From: Blastocatellia bacterium
GTDB lineage: Bacteria > Acidobacteriota > Blastocatellia > UBA7656 > JADIYM01
DNA: 64,000 nt
Direction: 5' to 3'
NCBI GenBank assembly: GCA_016705245.1
Contig: JADIYM010000005.1
Location: forward strand, 1-64,000
The translations under genes and the position numbers were made by a program. This document shows positions 7,201 to 14,862 of the stretch, piece after piece (the stretch's first letter is position 1; each line of letters opens with the position of its first letter). The notes under the pieces are model-generated. The model made no database searches, was not told the origin of the DNA, and saw only the letters and a program-made list of their open reading frames with translations.

Positions 7201-9435
7201 GTCGCCGTCACCCGCGTCGTTCGCCGTTTGGCCGTTGTCATCGAGGTCGATGCCGAGCCCGCCGATCCCCGAGATCGAGTTTCCGCGGATGCTGTCGCCG
7301 GTCGACTGCAGCACGATGACACCATTGCCGTTGTTCCCGATGATGTTGGCGGCTCCGGCACTCAGGCCGCCGATGGTGTTGTTGTTGGCGAGGTGCATCC
7401 GGATGGACTGGTTAGCGTTGCCGAGCGCCGCGCCTCCTGCGCCCACACCGATCCGGTTCCCCTGCACGACGTTTGAGTTCGCGTTGGAGAACATCGTGAT
7501 GCCGTTGACGAAGTTGCCGCAGATGATGTTCCGCTGTCCGGCTGCCGTGCCTCCGATCGTGTTGTTGGAGGAGTTGTTGATGTCGATGCCGGAACCGAAG
7601 TTCGGGATCGTCGAGTTACCCGTGACGTCGGTCCCGATCAGGTTGCCACGTAAGATGTTGCCGCTCGTGCCCCCGGCCGGGGCGATGCCGTGCACGCCGT
7701 TGCCCGACGAGAGATTGCCGGCGGCGCCGGTGCCGCCGATGGTGCAGTTCGAGGCGTTCACCTGGATTCCGGTCGAGCCGTTCCCGAGCGCGGTGGTACC
7801 CGCCAGATTCGTGCCGACGAAGTTCGACTCGATGATCGTGTTATTTGCCGAAATCAGGATTCCGTTGCCGGCAAACTGGCTGATGGCAAGGCCGCGAACG
7901 GAACACACCGGCGTACCGACGATGATTCCCGTCCCGCCGGCAGCCGCGCCGTCGATCTGGACGACCGGCGTCGACGTGTACCCGGGAGCCGTCGTTGCAT
8001 CGATCGCGACCGTATCCGAAATCGTGGGCAGCGGGACCGTAAGCATGATCGTGCCGCTGACCGAGAAGGTGATGTTGTCGAATCCGGCGGACCCGTTCGC
8101 GGAGTTGATAGCGTCCCGCAGCGAGCCAGCGCCGCTCTCGGCGAGTGTCGAGACGACGAAGGTCAGACGCGGGCTCGAGAGGATCGTCGCGGGAGCGCCC
8201 ATGCCACGGCGAATGACGACGAGGTCAGCGATTGCATCGGGGTTGAGGCGCATCGGCAGCAGCGCGATGGGCTCGCCGTCGACTTCGAAGGCCGCATCGA
8301 CCTTGTCGACGCCGTCGACCGAGCCGCCGGAGAGCACGCGCACGCTCCGTCCTTCCGCATCGGCGATCAGCGTGGCATCGCCGGGCTGCGACGTCGCGGG
8401 TGCGCACACGAGGCGCGCGCCGGCGGGCAGGCCCGAAGCGACTTCGGCTTGCCGCCAGCTCGCGAAGCCCTGACGCCGCTCCGGCGTCGAGCCGTCGGCG
8501 AGCGAAAGAAGATCGCCGGATTCGGTGAGCGCGACGAGGCGCGGGTGCTGGGCGTCGGGCACGCTGCGCAGTGCGAGCGACGTGAGATTGTCCGCGAAAC
8601 GGTGCGTGAGCGCGCGGGAGGCGCCGATGCCGTCGCGGCCCTCGATCAGGACGAGGCTGTTGCCCGCGGCGACGGCGACGTCGTAGAGCCAGTCGCCGTC
8701 GACCGGGCCGAGTACGACGGCGGTGGCGGGTGACGGAAGCGAATACGTCTCGGCCGAGGCGGTGCGAGCGCCATCGGGAGCGGAGAACACGAGCACGCGC
8801 GGACCGTCGGCGCCGTCGACCGCGACGACGAGGTCTTCGAGCAGGTCGCGGCGGTTCACCTCGCCGACGGCGAGTGCAGTGATCGTGCCCGGCAGTTCGA
8901 GTTGATCCGCGGTCGCGAAGCCGCCGGAGCCGTCGCCGGACAGGAACTGGAGCGACGCGCCGTCGCCTGCGACGATGTCAGGTTGGCCGTCGGCGTCGAA
9001 GTCGCCCGCGCCAAGGAAGGACGGCCTTGCGGTGAGGTCGAAAACACGGGGAACGGGCAGGAACGCAGCGTCCGTGAAGGCGCCATCGGCCTTGCGTCGC
9101 GCCGACTCGGCGGTGTTCGGGAAGATCGCGTCGACGTTGCCCCTGTAGACGGCGAGCTCGAAGCCCGTCGCGGTTTCGTAGCCGACGGCGAGATCGGGCG
9201 TACCGTCCAGATCGAAGTCGCCCGAGACCATCGCGAGCGGGTCGGCCGCGAACGGAAAACCGATCTCCCTGCCGTCGGCAAAACTGACGATCGGCGCCCC
9301 ACGCCCGTCCGCAAGGACGGCGACCGAGGCCGTCTCGCGTTGCGGAGTCTGGCTCGGACGGACGGCATCCGATGGCTGAAAGAAGCTGGCGAGAAGGACG
9401 AGCGCCAGTACGAAGGCGGTTTGCTGAAACGGCAT
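4294..9435 (-). CDS. Giant secreted protein: FG-GAP, beta-helix and DUF11 repeats
   Basis: A 1713-residue exported protein. Residues 1-27 form a signal peptide (MPFQQTAFVLALVLLASFF...). Residues about 30-410 hold FG-GAP/VCBS-like blades with the repeated motif 'GDFDLDGTPDLAVGYE'. Around 435 lies 'GAGSLRDAINSAN', the usual lead-in to a right-handed beta-helix. Residues about 470-740 are Asn/Gly-rich beta-helix coils ('NNTIGG', 'NIICGN'). Residues about 855-1510 carry five DUF11-type repeats, each starting near 'ADLS' and containing 'VANAGPS'. The last 90 residues look like an IPT/Ig-like domain ('KVIVTGTGFTDSVTVFIDG'). Such proteins are usually surface-exposed or adhesive. No sorting signal or enzyme motif is seen. 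Confidence 0.85.
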   Translation of the reverse strand: MPFQQTAFVLALVLLASFFQPSDAVRPSQTPQRETASVAVLADGRGAPIVSFADGREIGFPFAADPLAMVSGDFDLDGTPDLAVGYETATGFELAVYRGNVDAIFPNTAESARRKADGAFTDAAFLPVPRVFDLTARPSFLGAGDFDADGQPDIVAGDGASLQFLSGDGSGGFATADQLELPGTITALAVGEVNRRDLLEDLVVAVDGADGPRVLVFSAPDGARTASAETYSLPSPATAVVLGPVDGDWLYDVAVAAGNSLVLIEGRDGIGASRALTHRFADNLTSLALRSVPDAQHPRLVALTESGDLLSLADGSTPERRQGFASWRQAEVASGLPAGARLVCAPATSQPGDATLIADAEGRSVRVLSGGSVDGVDKVDAAFEVDGEPIALLPMRLNPDAIADLVVIRRGMGAPATILSSPRLTFVVSTLAESGAGSLRDAINSANGSAGFDNITFSVSGTIMLTVPLPTISDTVAIDATTAPGYTSTPVVQIDGAAAGGTGIIVGTPVCSVRGLAISQFAGNGILISANNTIIESNFVGTNLAGTTALGNGSTGIQVNASNCTIGGTGAAGNLSSGNGVHGIAPAGGTSGNILRGNLIGTDVTGNSTIPNFGSGIDINNSSNNTIGGTAAGQRNIICGNFVNGITMFSNANSNVVQGNRIGVGAGGAALGNANQSIRMHLANNNTIGGLSAGAANIIGNNGNGVIVLQSTGDSIRGNSISGIGGLGIDLDDNGQTANDAGDGDSGGNNDQNYPVLTSALTSMSSTMVAFTLNSQAGTTFGIDFYRNTSCDGSGFGEGEVYLGSTSAMTDGSGNVMAFANLPAVPVGSVITATATDPSGNTSEFSACIVTSGVADISAMINASPFTVPAGANLTFTVTVANGGPEVAVNPSFTMNPVSDSTFVSISAPGGWMCTTPPIGSTGPVSCTAPSLAASSNAVFSIVWNVDLDTPSGSTISGDVSSGSDTPDVNLVNNNDIIAVLTSTEADLSATLADSPDPVAAGTDIAYAIQVANAGPSNADMVVADFATPPGTTFVSASAPAGWSCTAPSVGGTGTVSCSTALLAPGGQASLLVIVHVNPNVAPASSIAASVTVSSATPDSTPGNDTGMELTTVGNIADLGVTRVAAPDTVMPSEDIASTITVTNAGPSDAVNATLSDATPANTTFVSIAAPAGWSCTTPGPFGTGPITCTAPSLPLGASVEFTLVVRVDFGTAAGTIVTGTSTVSSVGMDPNGPNDSASSQTTVTAPPVVDVSLFKSVTPESPAPSSAVTYSITATNDGPATANDVTIVDTLPGGVTFVSAAASAGGSITAPAAGATGTVTCVWPGATAVDESRSLTIVVQVGASIPDQTAITNSATVSNTVMDLDESNNQSSASLTVILEEGTPQADVSVAIQDAPTSVDTGTLLEYTIEVTNAGPDAAAGVTLLGSTPNGTRFVSLTTDQGTVTAPRIGATGTFSVAIGDLESAQIVIVTLRVNVVAEGGVVIANTVNITSVTSDPRPFNNQSAATTSVVAGLDTELSWDPPLACEDDCLNPPLHLQTFTGASGGRATWIVRDPRATLVGYNIYRSNNPDVMVTPANFFMSVPASVTTMVVATAPGGSFFTVTAQYPNGESDSTNAASGGIPEPQITGFQIRGNKVIVTGTGFTDSVTVFIDGIPFRKGAKVKIENTRIVQKGNLLTGQSVNSYMTQQGGVILVSVLNTDTGIGTFLFQRE

Positions 9436-9564
9436 GAAAGTCGACTCCTGATTCGCGAAAGGGAGGTACGAGTGTTGGAGAATAGACTACGCCCTGTCGC
9501 AATTCACAAGAAAGCGTCCGGGACCGACGCGTTCACAGGCAGGAGGGCAGAGCCGCCTTCTGCT

Positions 9565-9598
9565 AATCCTGTCAATCCTGAAATCCTGTCCACTCTCC
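9565..9598. repeat. Family A repeat, single arm
   Basis: The sequence 'aatcctgtcaatcctg' followed by 'aaatcctgtccactctcc' is one arm of the family A repeat. The last eight or so codons of panE and its stop are read from it. Confidence 0.75.
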
Positions 9599-10516
9599 TC
9601 TTGCTCGACGTTCTTGCGGCAGGAGGCTTGCGTAACAGAACGCGTTGACCGGCGTCGCGACACCGCACTCGCGCCCGAGGCGGACGACAGCGCCGTTCCA
9701 CGCCTCGAGCTCCGACCGCCGGCCGGCCTCGATGTCGCGTTGCATCGACGTCGTGCCGTCGAATTCGAGTCCGTCGATTAGCGCCATCGCCCGCTCGACG
9801 GCATCGTCCGGTAGCGCGATCCCGTGCGCGCGCCCGACGTCGTGGATCTCGCTCATCGACGCTTCGAGCATGGCGCGCGTCCCGGGCATCGCGCGCGTGA
9901 CGCCCACCGGCGCGCGCGAGACCGCGCCGACGCCGCCCATCGAAACGACGAAGAGGAACTTCTCCCACATGGCCGTGTGGATGCTCGACGGAATCCTGGC
10001 CTGGATGCCGGCGCGTTTGAGCACCTCCCTCAGCGCCTCGGTACGGGCGCTCGGCCGGTCGTCGAGCTCGCCGAACTTCATGAAGTTCACGGTGCCGAGA
10101 CTCGTGATGACGCCGGGCTCGGTGACGCGGCTGATGGTCCCGCAGGTGCCGCCGAGCACGCGCGCGGCTCCGAGCTCGGCCGCGAGCACAGCTGGCGCGT
10201 CGACGCCGTTCTGGAGCGGCACTGCGAACGTGTCCGGACCGAGCATCGGGATCGCGGCCCGCGCGGCGTCCGCCAGTTGCCACGTCTTGACGCCGAAGAG
10301 GATTGCGTCGACCGTTCCGGCCTGCGAAGGATCGTCGAACGCCGCAGCCGGGTGGATCGTGACGTCGTCGACAGGCGTCGTGAGCCGCAGCCCGCGCTCG
10401 CGGATCGCGCGCAGGTGCTCGCCCCGCGCGAGAAACACGACGTCTTCGCCCGCGGCCGCGAGGCGGGCGCCGAAGTATCCGCCGGCGCCGCCGGTTCCGT
10501 AGATGGCAATCCGCAT
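9572..10516 (-). CDS. panE: 2-dehydropantoate 2-reductase
   Basis: A 314-residue protein that would reduce ketopantoate to pantoate with NADPH in the pantothenate/CoA pathway. It starts at the ATG at 10516 with the Rossmann motif 'MRIAIYGTGGAGGYFGARLA'. Further family marks are 'VPLQNGVDAP', 'GTVNFMKFGELD', and the conserved lysine region 'MWEKFLFVVSMGGVGAV'. The reading frame is open further upstream, but that part is unlike the family. The C-terminus (GEWTGFQD) and the stop are encoded by a family A repeat, so the native tail was probably replaced. Some KPR-family members act on other 2-oxo acids. Confidence 0.85.
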   Translation of the reverse strand: MRIAIYGTGGAGGYFGARLAAAGEDVVFLARGEHLRAIRERGLRLTTPVDDVTIHPAAAFDDPSQAGTVDAILFGVKTWQLADAARAAIPMLGPDTFAVPLQNGVDAPAVLAAELGAARVLGGTCGTISRVTEPGVITSLGTVNFMKFGELDDRPSARTEALREVLKRAGIQARIPSSIHTAMWEKFLFVVSMGGVGAVSRAPVGVTRAMPGTRAMLEASMSEIHDVGRAHGIALPDDAVERAMALIDGLEFDGTTSMQRDIEAGRRSELEAWNGAVVRLGRECGVATPVNAFCYASLLPQERRARGEWTGFQD

Positions 10517-10594
10517 GCGTTGTCGCTCCGTTCGGCCGTCGTTGCTGGACGGGAGAGCATATGAAGCGCAGTTCCCTGGACACCAAAATAAAAC

Positions 10595-10608
10595 TGGACA
10601 ATTGTCCA
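10595..10608. promoter_or_regulatory. Palindromic operator-like site
   Basis: A perfect 14-base palindrome, tggacaattgtcca, lies about 80 bases upstream of panE and 28 bases upstream of a strong ribosome site on the other strand. It looks like a dimeric repressor operator. No regulator gene survives nearby. Confidence 0.4.
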
Positions 10609-10654
10609 ACATTCGCTGTACTCTCAGGACCGCGCAAAGGAGGTACAAGGCCTG

Positions 10655-10741
10655 ATGAATGCCAAGCAGACTCGCTCACGCGTTCGTGTACCGGGTCGGT
10701 GGCCGGGCCGTCTCGTCCAGAGCACGCGGTCCGCTGCTTAG
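10655..10741 (+). CDS. Possible 28-residue ORF after a strong ribosome site
   Basis: An ATG at 10655 is preceded by a near-consensus ribosome site (aaaggaggt, 10636-10644). It opens a 28-codon frame (MNAKQTRSRVRVPGR...) ending at a TAG. The start looks functional but the frame is short and Arg-rich. It could be a real small gene or the head of a regulator that lost its body. The palindrome upstream fits the second idea. No homology is recognised. Confidence 0.25.
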   Translation: MNAKQTRSRVRVPGRWPGRLVQSTRSAA

Positions 10742-11290
10742 TGCCCAGACTTGGGACCGCCACCACCAGTCGGTCGGCCCCTGGTTGCCTCGGGGGAGGA
10801 GACGCGACTGCACCGGATGATCGATGCAAGCTGGGTGACTCGAGGCGTGGAACTCGCTATGGCGGGGTTCGGGTCCTCCGCTGGTTCCATGGCCGGTCAC
10901 GGCCGAGCGCGCCTCCGGTGGTGGCTGCGCGTGAACGGATTCGAGGCGGGGCGGTCGTTCGTCGAGACCCTGTTCCGGACGGCGCAGCCGGCCTGGAACC
11001 GAGCGACAGCCGCGCGAGGCGCGGAATTCGTCGCGGACGGGGCGGCTGGTCGGGCGGCCGGGAGTGGTCCTCGGCGACGACCGCGTGAGCGTGTCGAAGG
11101 CGCGCGTGCGCGGGCGAGGAGGCGGTGGTCGTTGCCGCGACGGCGCCTGGTGCATTGCGCGAAGCGCTTTGTTCGCAAGGCCGGGCTAATGTGCGAAAGT
11201 CCCGATGCCGAAGAGTCCCGATGGACGGCGATGTCCCGGCGGGCTACCTCGATCGTCCGAAAACCCAAACACTCAGAACGGAGCGCCTCC
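10742..11290. other. Gap without a recognised gene
   Basis: About 550 bases, GC-rich, with long but unconvincing frames of Arg/Gly-rich composition on both strands. I see no RNA gene signature, repeat or domain in it. Confidence 0.5.
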
Positions 11291-11704
11291 ATGTCACGAC
11301 TCTTCGTGCGGTACTTCACCCTGTCCATCCTCGTCGCCCTTGTCACCGTCTCGCCGTCATTCGCCCAGCATGGCGGCAAGGCCGAGCCCAATCGCATCGT
11401 GTTCGCGCGCGGTGCGTCCTCCGCGACAGTCCGCGGCACGGTCTCGGGCGACGAGCAGGCTGAGTACACGTTCACGGCCAAGAAGGGCCAGACCGTCACG
11501 ATCACATACAACGAATCGCCCGACGCGTCGCTCGAGCTCCAGATGTTCGACCGGACGGGAGAGCGAGTCGGTATCTGGGGCGACGAACCCGGGACCGTAT
11601 CGTGTGTCCTCGCTTTTTCGGGCGAGTTCGCTCTCGTCGTGCTCCGCGCGAAACCGGAAGAGAAAGGCGCGACCGACTACGAGCTGACGCTCAGCATCAA
11701 GTAG
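11291..11704 (+). CDS. Small secreted beta-rich protein, paralog A
   Basis: A 137-residue exported protein. The start at 11291 gives a clean signal peptide (MSRLFVRYFTLSILVALV..., cleavage after 'SFA'). The frame continues far upstream, but that part has no signal or domain. The mature part reads 'RIVFARGASSATVRGTVSG', 'EYTFTAKKGQTVTITY', 'LELQMFDRTGERVG' and ends with 'GATDYELTLSIK', alternating in a beta-sandwich pattern like pre-peptidase C-terminal or lysozyme-inhibitor-like domains. It is clearly related to the gene at 11785-12186 on the opposite strand, with which it converges. Function is unknown. Confidence 0.65.
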   Translation: MSRLFVRYFTLSILVALVTVSPSFAQHGGKAEPNRIVFARGASSATVRGTVSGDEQAEYTFTAKKGQTVTITYNESPDASLELQMFDRTGERVGIWGDEPGTVSCVLAFSGEFALVVLRAKPEEKGATDYELTLSIK

Positions 11705-11744
11705 CGATCGAGGCGGCACCTCGCTCTTCGCTCCGACGGCTGTC

Positions 11745-11778
11745 GGGGACAGTGGTGGCCCTGGCTGCCGCTGTCCCC
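11745..11778. terminator. Hairpin between convergent genes
   Basis: ggggacag (11745-11752) pairs with ctgtcccc (11771-11778), and the stem continues inward with G-U pairs. It sits between two convergent stop codons, where a shared terminator would be expected, but there is no T run after it. Confidence 0.4.
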
Positions 11779-11784
11779 CTGCGA

Positions 11785-12186
11785 CTATCGAATCGTGACC
11801 TCGAGAACGTACGGGGCCGCGGGACTCTCGAACGTGCTGAGCAAGACCTTGTAATCACCCGTCCTTTTTAGCTCGCCGGACCAGTCGGTGTCGTAGCTCT
11901 CGAGAAGATCCTCGCCAGCTGGATCGACAATGCTGAACACGACGTGCTGGTTGGGCTGCCGATCGGGAATCGAGACGTGAAGGATGAGCGTCTGTCCGGC
12001 CCTGGCGCCCAGCACATAGGTGATGGTTTCTTCGAGCCCGAGCGAGCCCTTCAGCACGGCGCTCGTGCGGCCGCGGGCGAACTTGACGCGCTTCGTCGTT
12101 CCGGCCGACGACACGGGGACGAAAGCGGCAAGCGAGAACGCCAGGAGAAGGGCGAGCGTGCGAAACGACGTGAAAGTTATATTCAT
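11785..12186 (-). CDS. Small secreted beta-rich protein, paralog B
   Basis: A 133-residue exported protein read from the ATG at 12186 (MNITFTSFRTLALLLAFSL..., signal peptide to about 'VSSA'). The mature part has the same pattern as paralog A: 'RVKFARGRTSAVLKGSLG', 'ITYVLGARAGQTLILHV', 'VVFSIVDPAGEDLLES', and a final 'APYVLEVTIR'. The two genes converge tail to tail with 80 bases between them. This suggests an inverted duplication followed by divergence. Function is unknown. Confidence 0.65.
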   Translation of the reverse strand: MNITFTSFRTLALLLAFSLAAFVPVSSAGTTKRVKFARGRTSAVLKGSLGLEETITYVLGARAGQTLILHVSIPDRQPNQHVVFSIVDPAGEDLLESYDTDWSGELKRTGDYKVLLSTFESPAAPYVLEVTIR

Positions 12187-12385
12187 TGGAATCCCGGTGC
12201 TGTGTGAGTGAATCCGACCTGCGGGGCGAGTGCGGTGGCAGGCTCCGGATTCGGCCAATCATCAGGATACTCATCGGCGTCGTACTGCGGGGCGCCGATG
12301 AGATCGATGGCCGTGAAGATGACGGTCCAGTATAGCGTGCGCCTGGAGGTAGCGGGCACGGTGCCGAAACTCGCGGTGGAGGTTC

Positions 12386-13009
12386 CTACTTCAAGCCCGT
12401 CATGAGCTTGCGGAAATCAGCCTGCTTTCCGGCGACCGGGACCGTGAACTCGAGCTTCAGCTTCGCATTGCGGGGATCGGTGATGCTGACCGTCAGCGAT
12501 TCCGCATCGTCGCTGGCGAGCGCCTTCAGCAGGGTCCGGGAATCGCTCTTCGGAAGCTTGCTCATGTCAGCCATGCCGAAGCCGAAGTTCGACATGTGCG
12601 GCGTGAAGCCGTTGGGTGCGACCTGAAGCACGAATGGCGGTTTGCCATTGCGGGCCACGGTGAGCGCCATGAGCCTGCGCCCGTCGGCGCCAGCCGTCGC
12701 ATCAGGACCATCGAAATCCTCGAACGAGAAGGGCTTCAACGCAGCAACCCCATGGATGTAGAGATCGAAGCCCAGCGTGCCGTGCACATCCTTTTCGCTC
12801 TCCGGATTGCACTGGAAGGCCAGATTGATTTTCGTGGGCTTGCCCAACAGTGGAACCGTCGCGGACCAGGTTAGATAGCGGTTGCCGTTTTCGGCCAGCT
12901 CCTCCTTCCAGTCCGGGGAATCGGTCTGTGCCGAGGCAGTAAGCCCGACACAAGCCAAAATCAGCAGCAGGGCGCCCAACGCGACTCCCCGATCGAGCTC
13001 AATACGCAT
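12386..13009 (-). CDS. Secreted protein of unknown function
   Basis: A 207-residue protein with a signal peptide (residues 1-27; hydrophobic 'VALGALLLILACVGLTASA'). The mature part is mixed alpha/beta, with 'NGNRYLTWSATVPLLGKPT', 'GTLGFDLYIHGV' and a Lys-rich end 'QADFRKLMTGLK'. I do not recognise a family. It may be cotranscribed with nothing: the gap to the next minus-strand gene is 199 bases. Confidence 0.6.
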   Translation of the reverse strand: MRIELDRGVALGALLLILACVGLTASAQTDSPDWKEELAENGNRYLTWSATVPLLGKPTKINLAFQCNPESEKDVHGTLGFDLYIHGVAALKPFSFEDFDGPDATAGADGRRLMALTVARNGKPPFVLQVAPNGFTPHMSNFGFGMADMSKLPKSDSRTLLKALASDDAESLTVSITDPRNAKLKLEFTVPVAGKQADFRKLMTGLK

Positions 13010-13398
13010 TTTCCATCTCCTTGGTCATGAACTGATTTCAGGCCCGACTGGTTGACACATGACGGATTTGCAGAGAAATACCTGCAGCTAGGACATGATG
13101 AACGAGAGCGGCGAGCGCCAAAGCTGCGCCATCATACGTGCTCCGTCCGTACACCGCGAATCACGATGTCGTGCCAGCGATACCTGGACGGAATCCCGCG
13201 CATTGCGCGAAGCGCCGTGGAGTTTGGCCTTGACTAGATAGGACACGCCCGAATTCGCTCGGCTTTGCAAGTCGAGGTCGAATTTGCTTGCGTTCTTGGG
13301 CATTGCGATCGAGTGATATGACTAGACTCACGAATCGTGGGCGGGACCTTGGTCTCGCCCGTGCCTTTTTGTCGTCCGATTGCGAGAAGGTTTTCCGT
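13010..13398. other. Gap with a terminator-like hairpin
   Basis: About 390 bases without a recognisable gene. Near its end, gggcgggac (13339-13347) can pair with gtctcgccc (13352-13360), followed by gtgccttttt, so it resembles an intrinsic terminator on the plus strand. No plus-strand gene precedes it. Confidence 0.4.
13339..13370 (+). terminator. Terminator-like hairpin with T tail
   Basis: A nine-base-pair stem with a four-base loop and one mismatch, followed three bases later by five T bases. It lies 29 bases upstream of the small gene at 13399, so it could instead be a leader attenuator or an old element end. Confidence 0.4.
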
Positions 13399-13602
13399 AT
13401 GGGGTGCCGGACCAAGGTCCAACTCATCAAGCGCAAGCAGAGCGAGCAGTGGTACATCAACTTTCCTTCGGCGATCGCCCAGGCCATGGAGTTCGAGCGC
13501 GGCGAGATCGTCGAGTGGATTGTCGAGGACAAGGGCCAGCTTGTGTTGCGTCGAACTCGAGTCCCTCCCTCGGCGATGAAAAAAAAACTGCCGGACTCGT
13601 AG
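13399..13602 (+). CDS. Small AbrB-like protein, possibly IS-associated
   Basis: A 67-residue protein (MGCRTKVQLIKRKQ, 'QWYINFPSAIAQAMEFERGEIVEWIVEDKGQLVLRRT'). The pattern of strand, 'NFPSAIAQAM', 'F..GE.VEW' and strand is like a SpoVT/AbrB-type swapped-hairpin DNA-binding fold. The start at 13399 follows a weak ribosome site (gagaagg). I recall similar short genes next to transposases, but no transposase follows here. Instead there is a fragment of an FG-GAP-like gene, so a deleted insertion sequence is possible. Confidence 0.5.
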   Translation: MGCRTKVQLIKRKQSEQWYINFPSAIAQAMEFERGEIVEWIVEDKGQLVLRRTRVPPSAMKKKLPDS

Positions 13603-13732
13603 ATGCATTTCACGACGTCTGGAGTGGAACGATATCGGCATTCGGCGGTTCTGAGGATCTTTGGGAGCGGGGTGGGCGGCTGGCGCTCAGTGCCGTGGTT
13701 GGCTTGGGGCGCCGCACGGTGACGGGATGAGG

Positions 13733-13969
13733 AACGCGCACGCTGCCGGCGGCGCGGACCTCGTCTATGGCTTCAGGCCAGCGGGGCTCGGATGGAAACC
13801 GCTCGCGGGCGACTGGAACGGAGACGGATCGGACACGATCGGACTGTACGACTCGGTGAACGGGAACTTTTTCCTGAGGAACACGCACGCACCGGGCCCG
13901 GCGGACATCGTCTTCGGCTACGGCCCCACGAACACTGCGCCGATTCTCGGCGACTGGAACGGACTGTAG
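13733..13969 (+). pseudogene. C-terminal fragment of an FG-GAP-like repeat protein
   Basis: One frame reads two tandem units of the type 'GDWNGDGSDTIGLYDSVNG' plus 'NFFLRNTHAPGPADIVFGYGP', ending 'ILGDWNGL' and a stop. This is the tail of a repeat protein that has lost its start and most of its body. A second fragment with the same ending lies at 21358-21507 on the other strand. Confidence 0.6.
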
Positions 13970-14088
13970 GGAGGAACTGGAAAAGGACGGGATCGACCCG
14001 TGCGCTACCGCGCACGGGTTCGGGTTCCGGCAGAGCGTCCTGCCTGTAAGTGCACGATGCGGGTGCTCCCCGTTTCTCCCCGCTTTTT

Positions 14089-14213
14089 GAGCCGCGAGCG
14101 GTAGCGAGCGTCCCACGGATGGTCGAACGGCTCCGATCGTCTCCGTCCTTTCGCAACGACGGGTCTGCGGTTTCAGGCACTGTCCGTGGGACGCTCGCTA
14201 CCGCTCGCGGCTC
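14089..14213. repeat. Family C inverted repeat, copy 1
   Basis: Perfect 31-base inverted arms (14089-14119 and 14183-14213, starting gagccgcgagcggtagcgag) around a 63-base centre. It is the first of three direct copies spaced about 250 bases apart. The flanking sequence from 14061 is part of the duplicated unit. No gene is seen in 13970-14862. Confidence 0.85.
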
Positions 14214-14348
14214 GAGGAACGGGGAAAGGGGAACGGGGAACGGCGACCGGGGACCGGCGAACGTCCTGCCAGATAGAGCACGATGCGCGTGGTCCCCGTT
14301 TTCGCGAGTTCCCCGTTTGCGGGTGCTCCCCGTTTCTCCCCGCTTTTT

Positions 14349-14473
14349 GAGCCGCGAGCGGTAGCGAGCGTCCCACGGATGGTCGAACGGCTCCGATCGT
14401 CTCCGTCCTTTCGCAACGACGGGTCTGCGGTTTCAGGCACTGTCCGTGGGACGCTCGCTACCGCTCGCGGCTC
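14349..14473. repeat. Family C inverted repeat, copy 2
   Basis: Nearly identical to copy 1, with arms at 14349-14379 and 14443-14473. The whole unit, including the 'gggtgctccc' lead at 14321 and the 'gaacggggaaaggggaacgg' tail, is repeated in tandem. Confidence 0.85.
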
Positions 14474-14594
14474 AAGGAACGGGGAAAGGGGAACGGGGAC
14501 CGGCGAACGTCCTGCCAGAAAGAGCACGATGCGCGTGGTCCCCTTTTTCGCGAGTTCCCCGTTTGCGGGTGCTCCCCGTTTCTCCCCGCTTTTT

Positions 14595-14708
14595 GAGCCG
14601 CGAGCGGTAGCGAGCGTCCCACGGATGGTCGAACGGCTCCGATCGTCTCCGTCCTTTCGCAACGACGGGTCTGCGGTTTCAGGCACTGTCCGGGGGACGC
14701 TCGCTACC
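14595..14708. repeat. Family C inverted repeat, copy 3, right arm truncated
   Basis: The left arm (14595-14625) and the centre match the other copies. The right arm breaks off after 'gacgctcgctacc', 150 bases before the kinase gene, and has one change (cgggggac for cgtgggac). Confidence 0.8.
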
Positions 14709-14862
14709 TACCGCGCAGGAGTTTCAATCAGAGCACGGTACTGATTCATAACGCGCGACTGACGACCGCTCCCCAGCCTGCTTGAAGTGCCAGCAACCGC
14801 AGGCGCATCATGAAGTTGGCGGCACCGTCGACTTCACGGTCGCCCGCGCGGGGAGGTTGCCG

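Noticed and set aside
10751..11290. N-terminal extension of the small secreted protein at 11291
   Set aside because: The frame is open but contains no signal or domain, while the ATG at 11291 opens a normal signal peptide.
14061..14745. CRISPR-like array
   Set aside because: Only three units of about 250 bases, each with internal inverted arms. Repeat and spacer lengths do not fit CRISPR and no cas gene is present.
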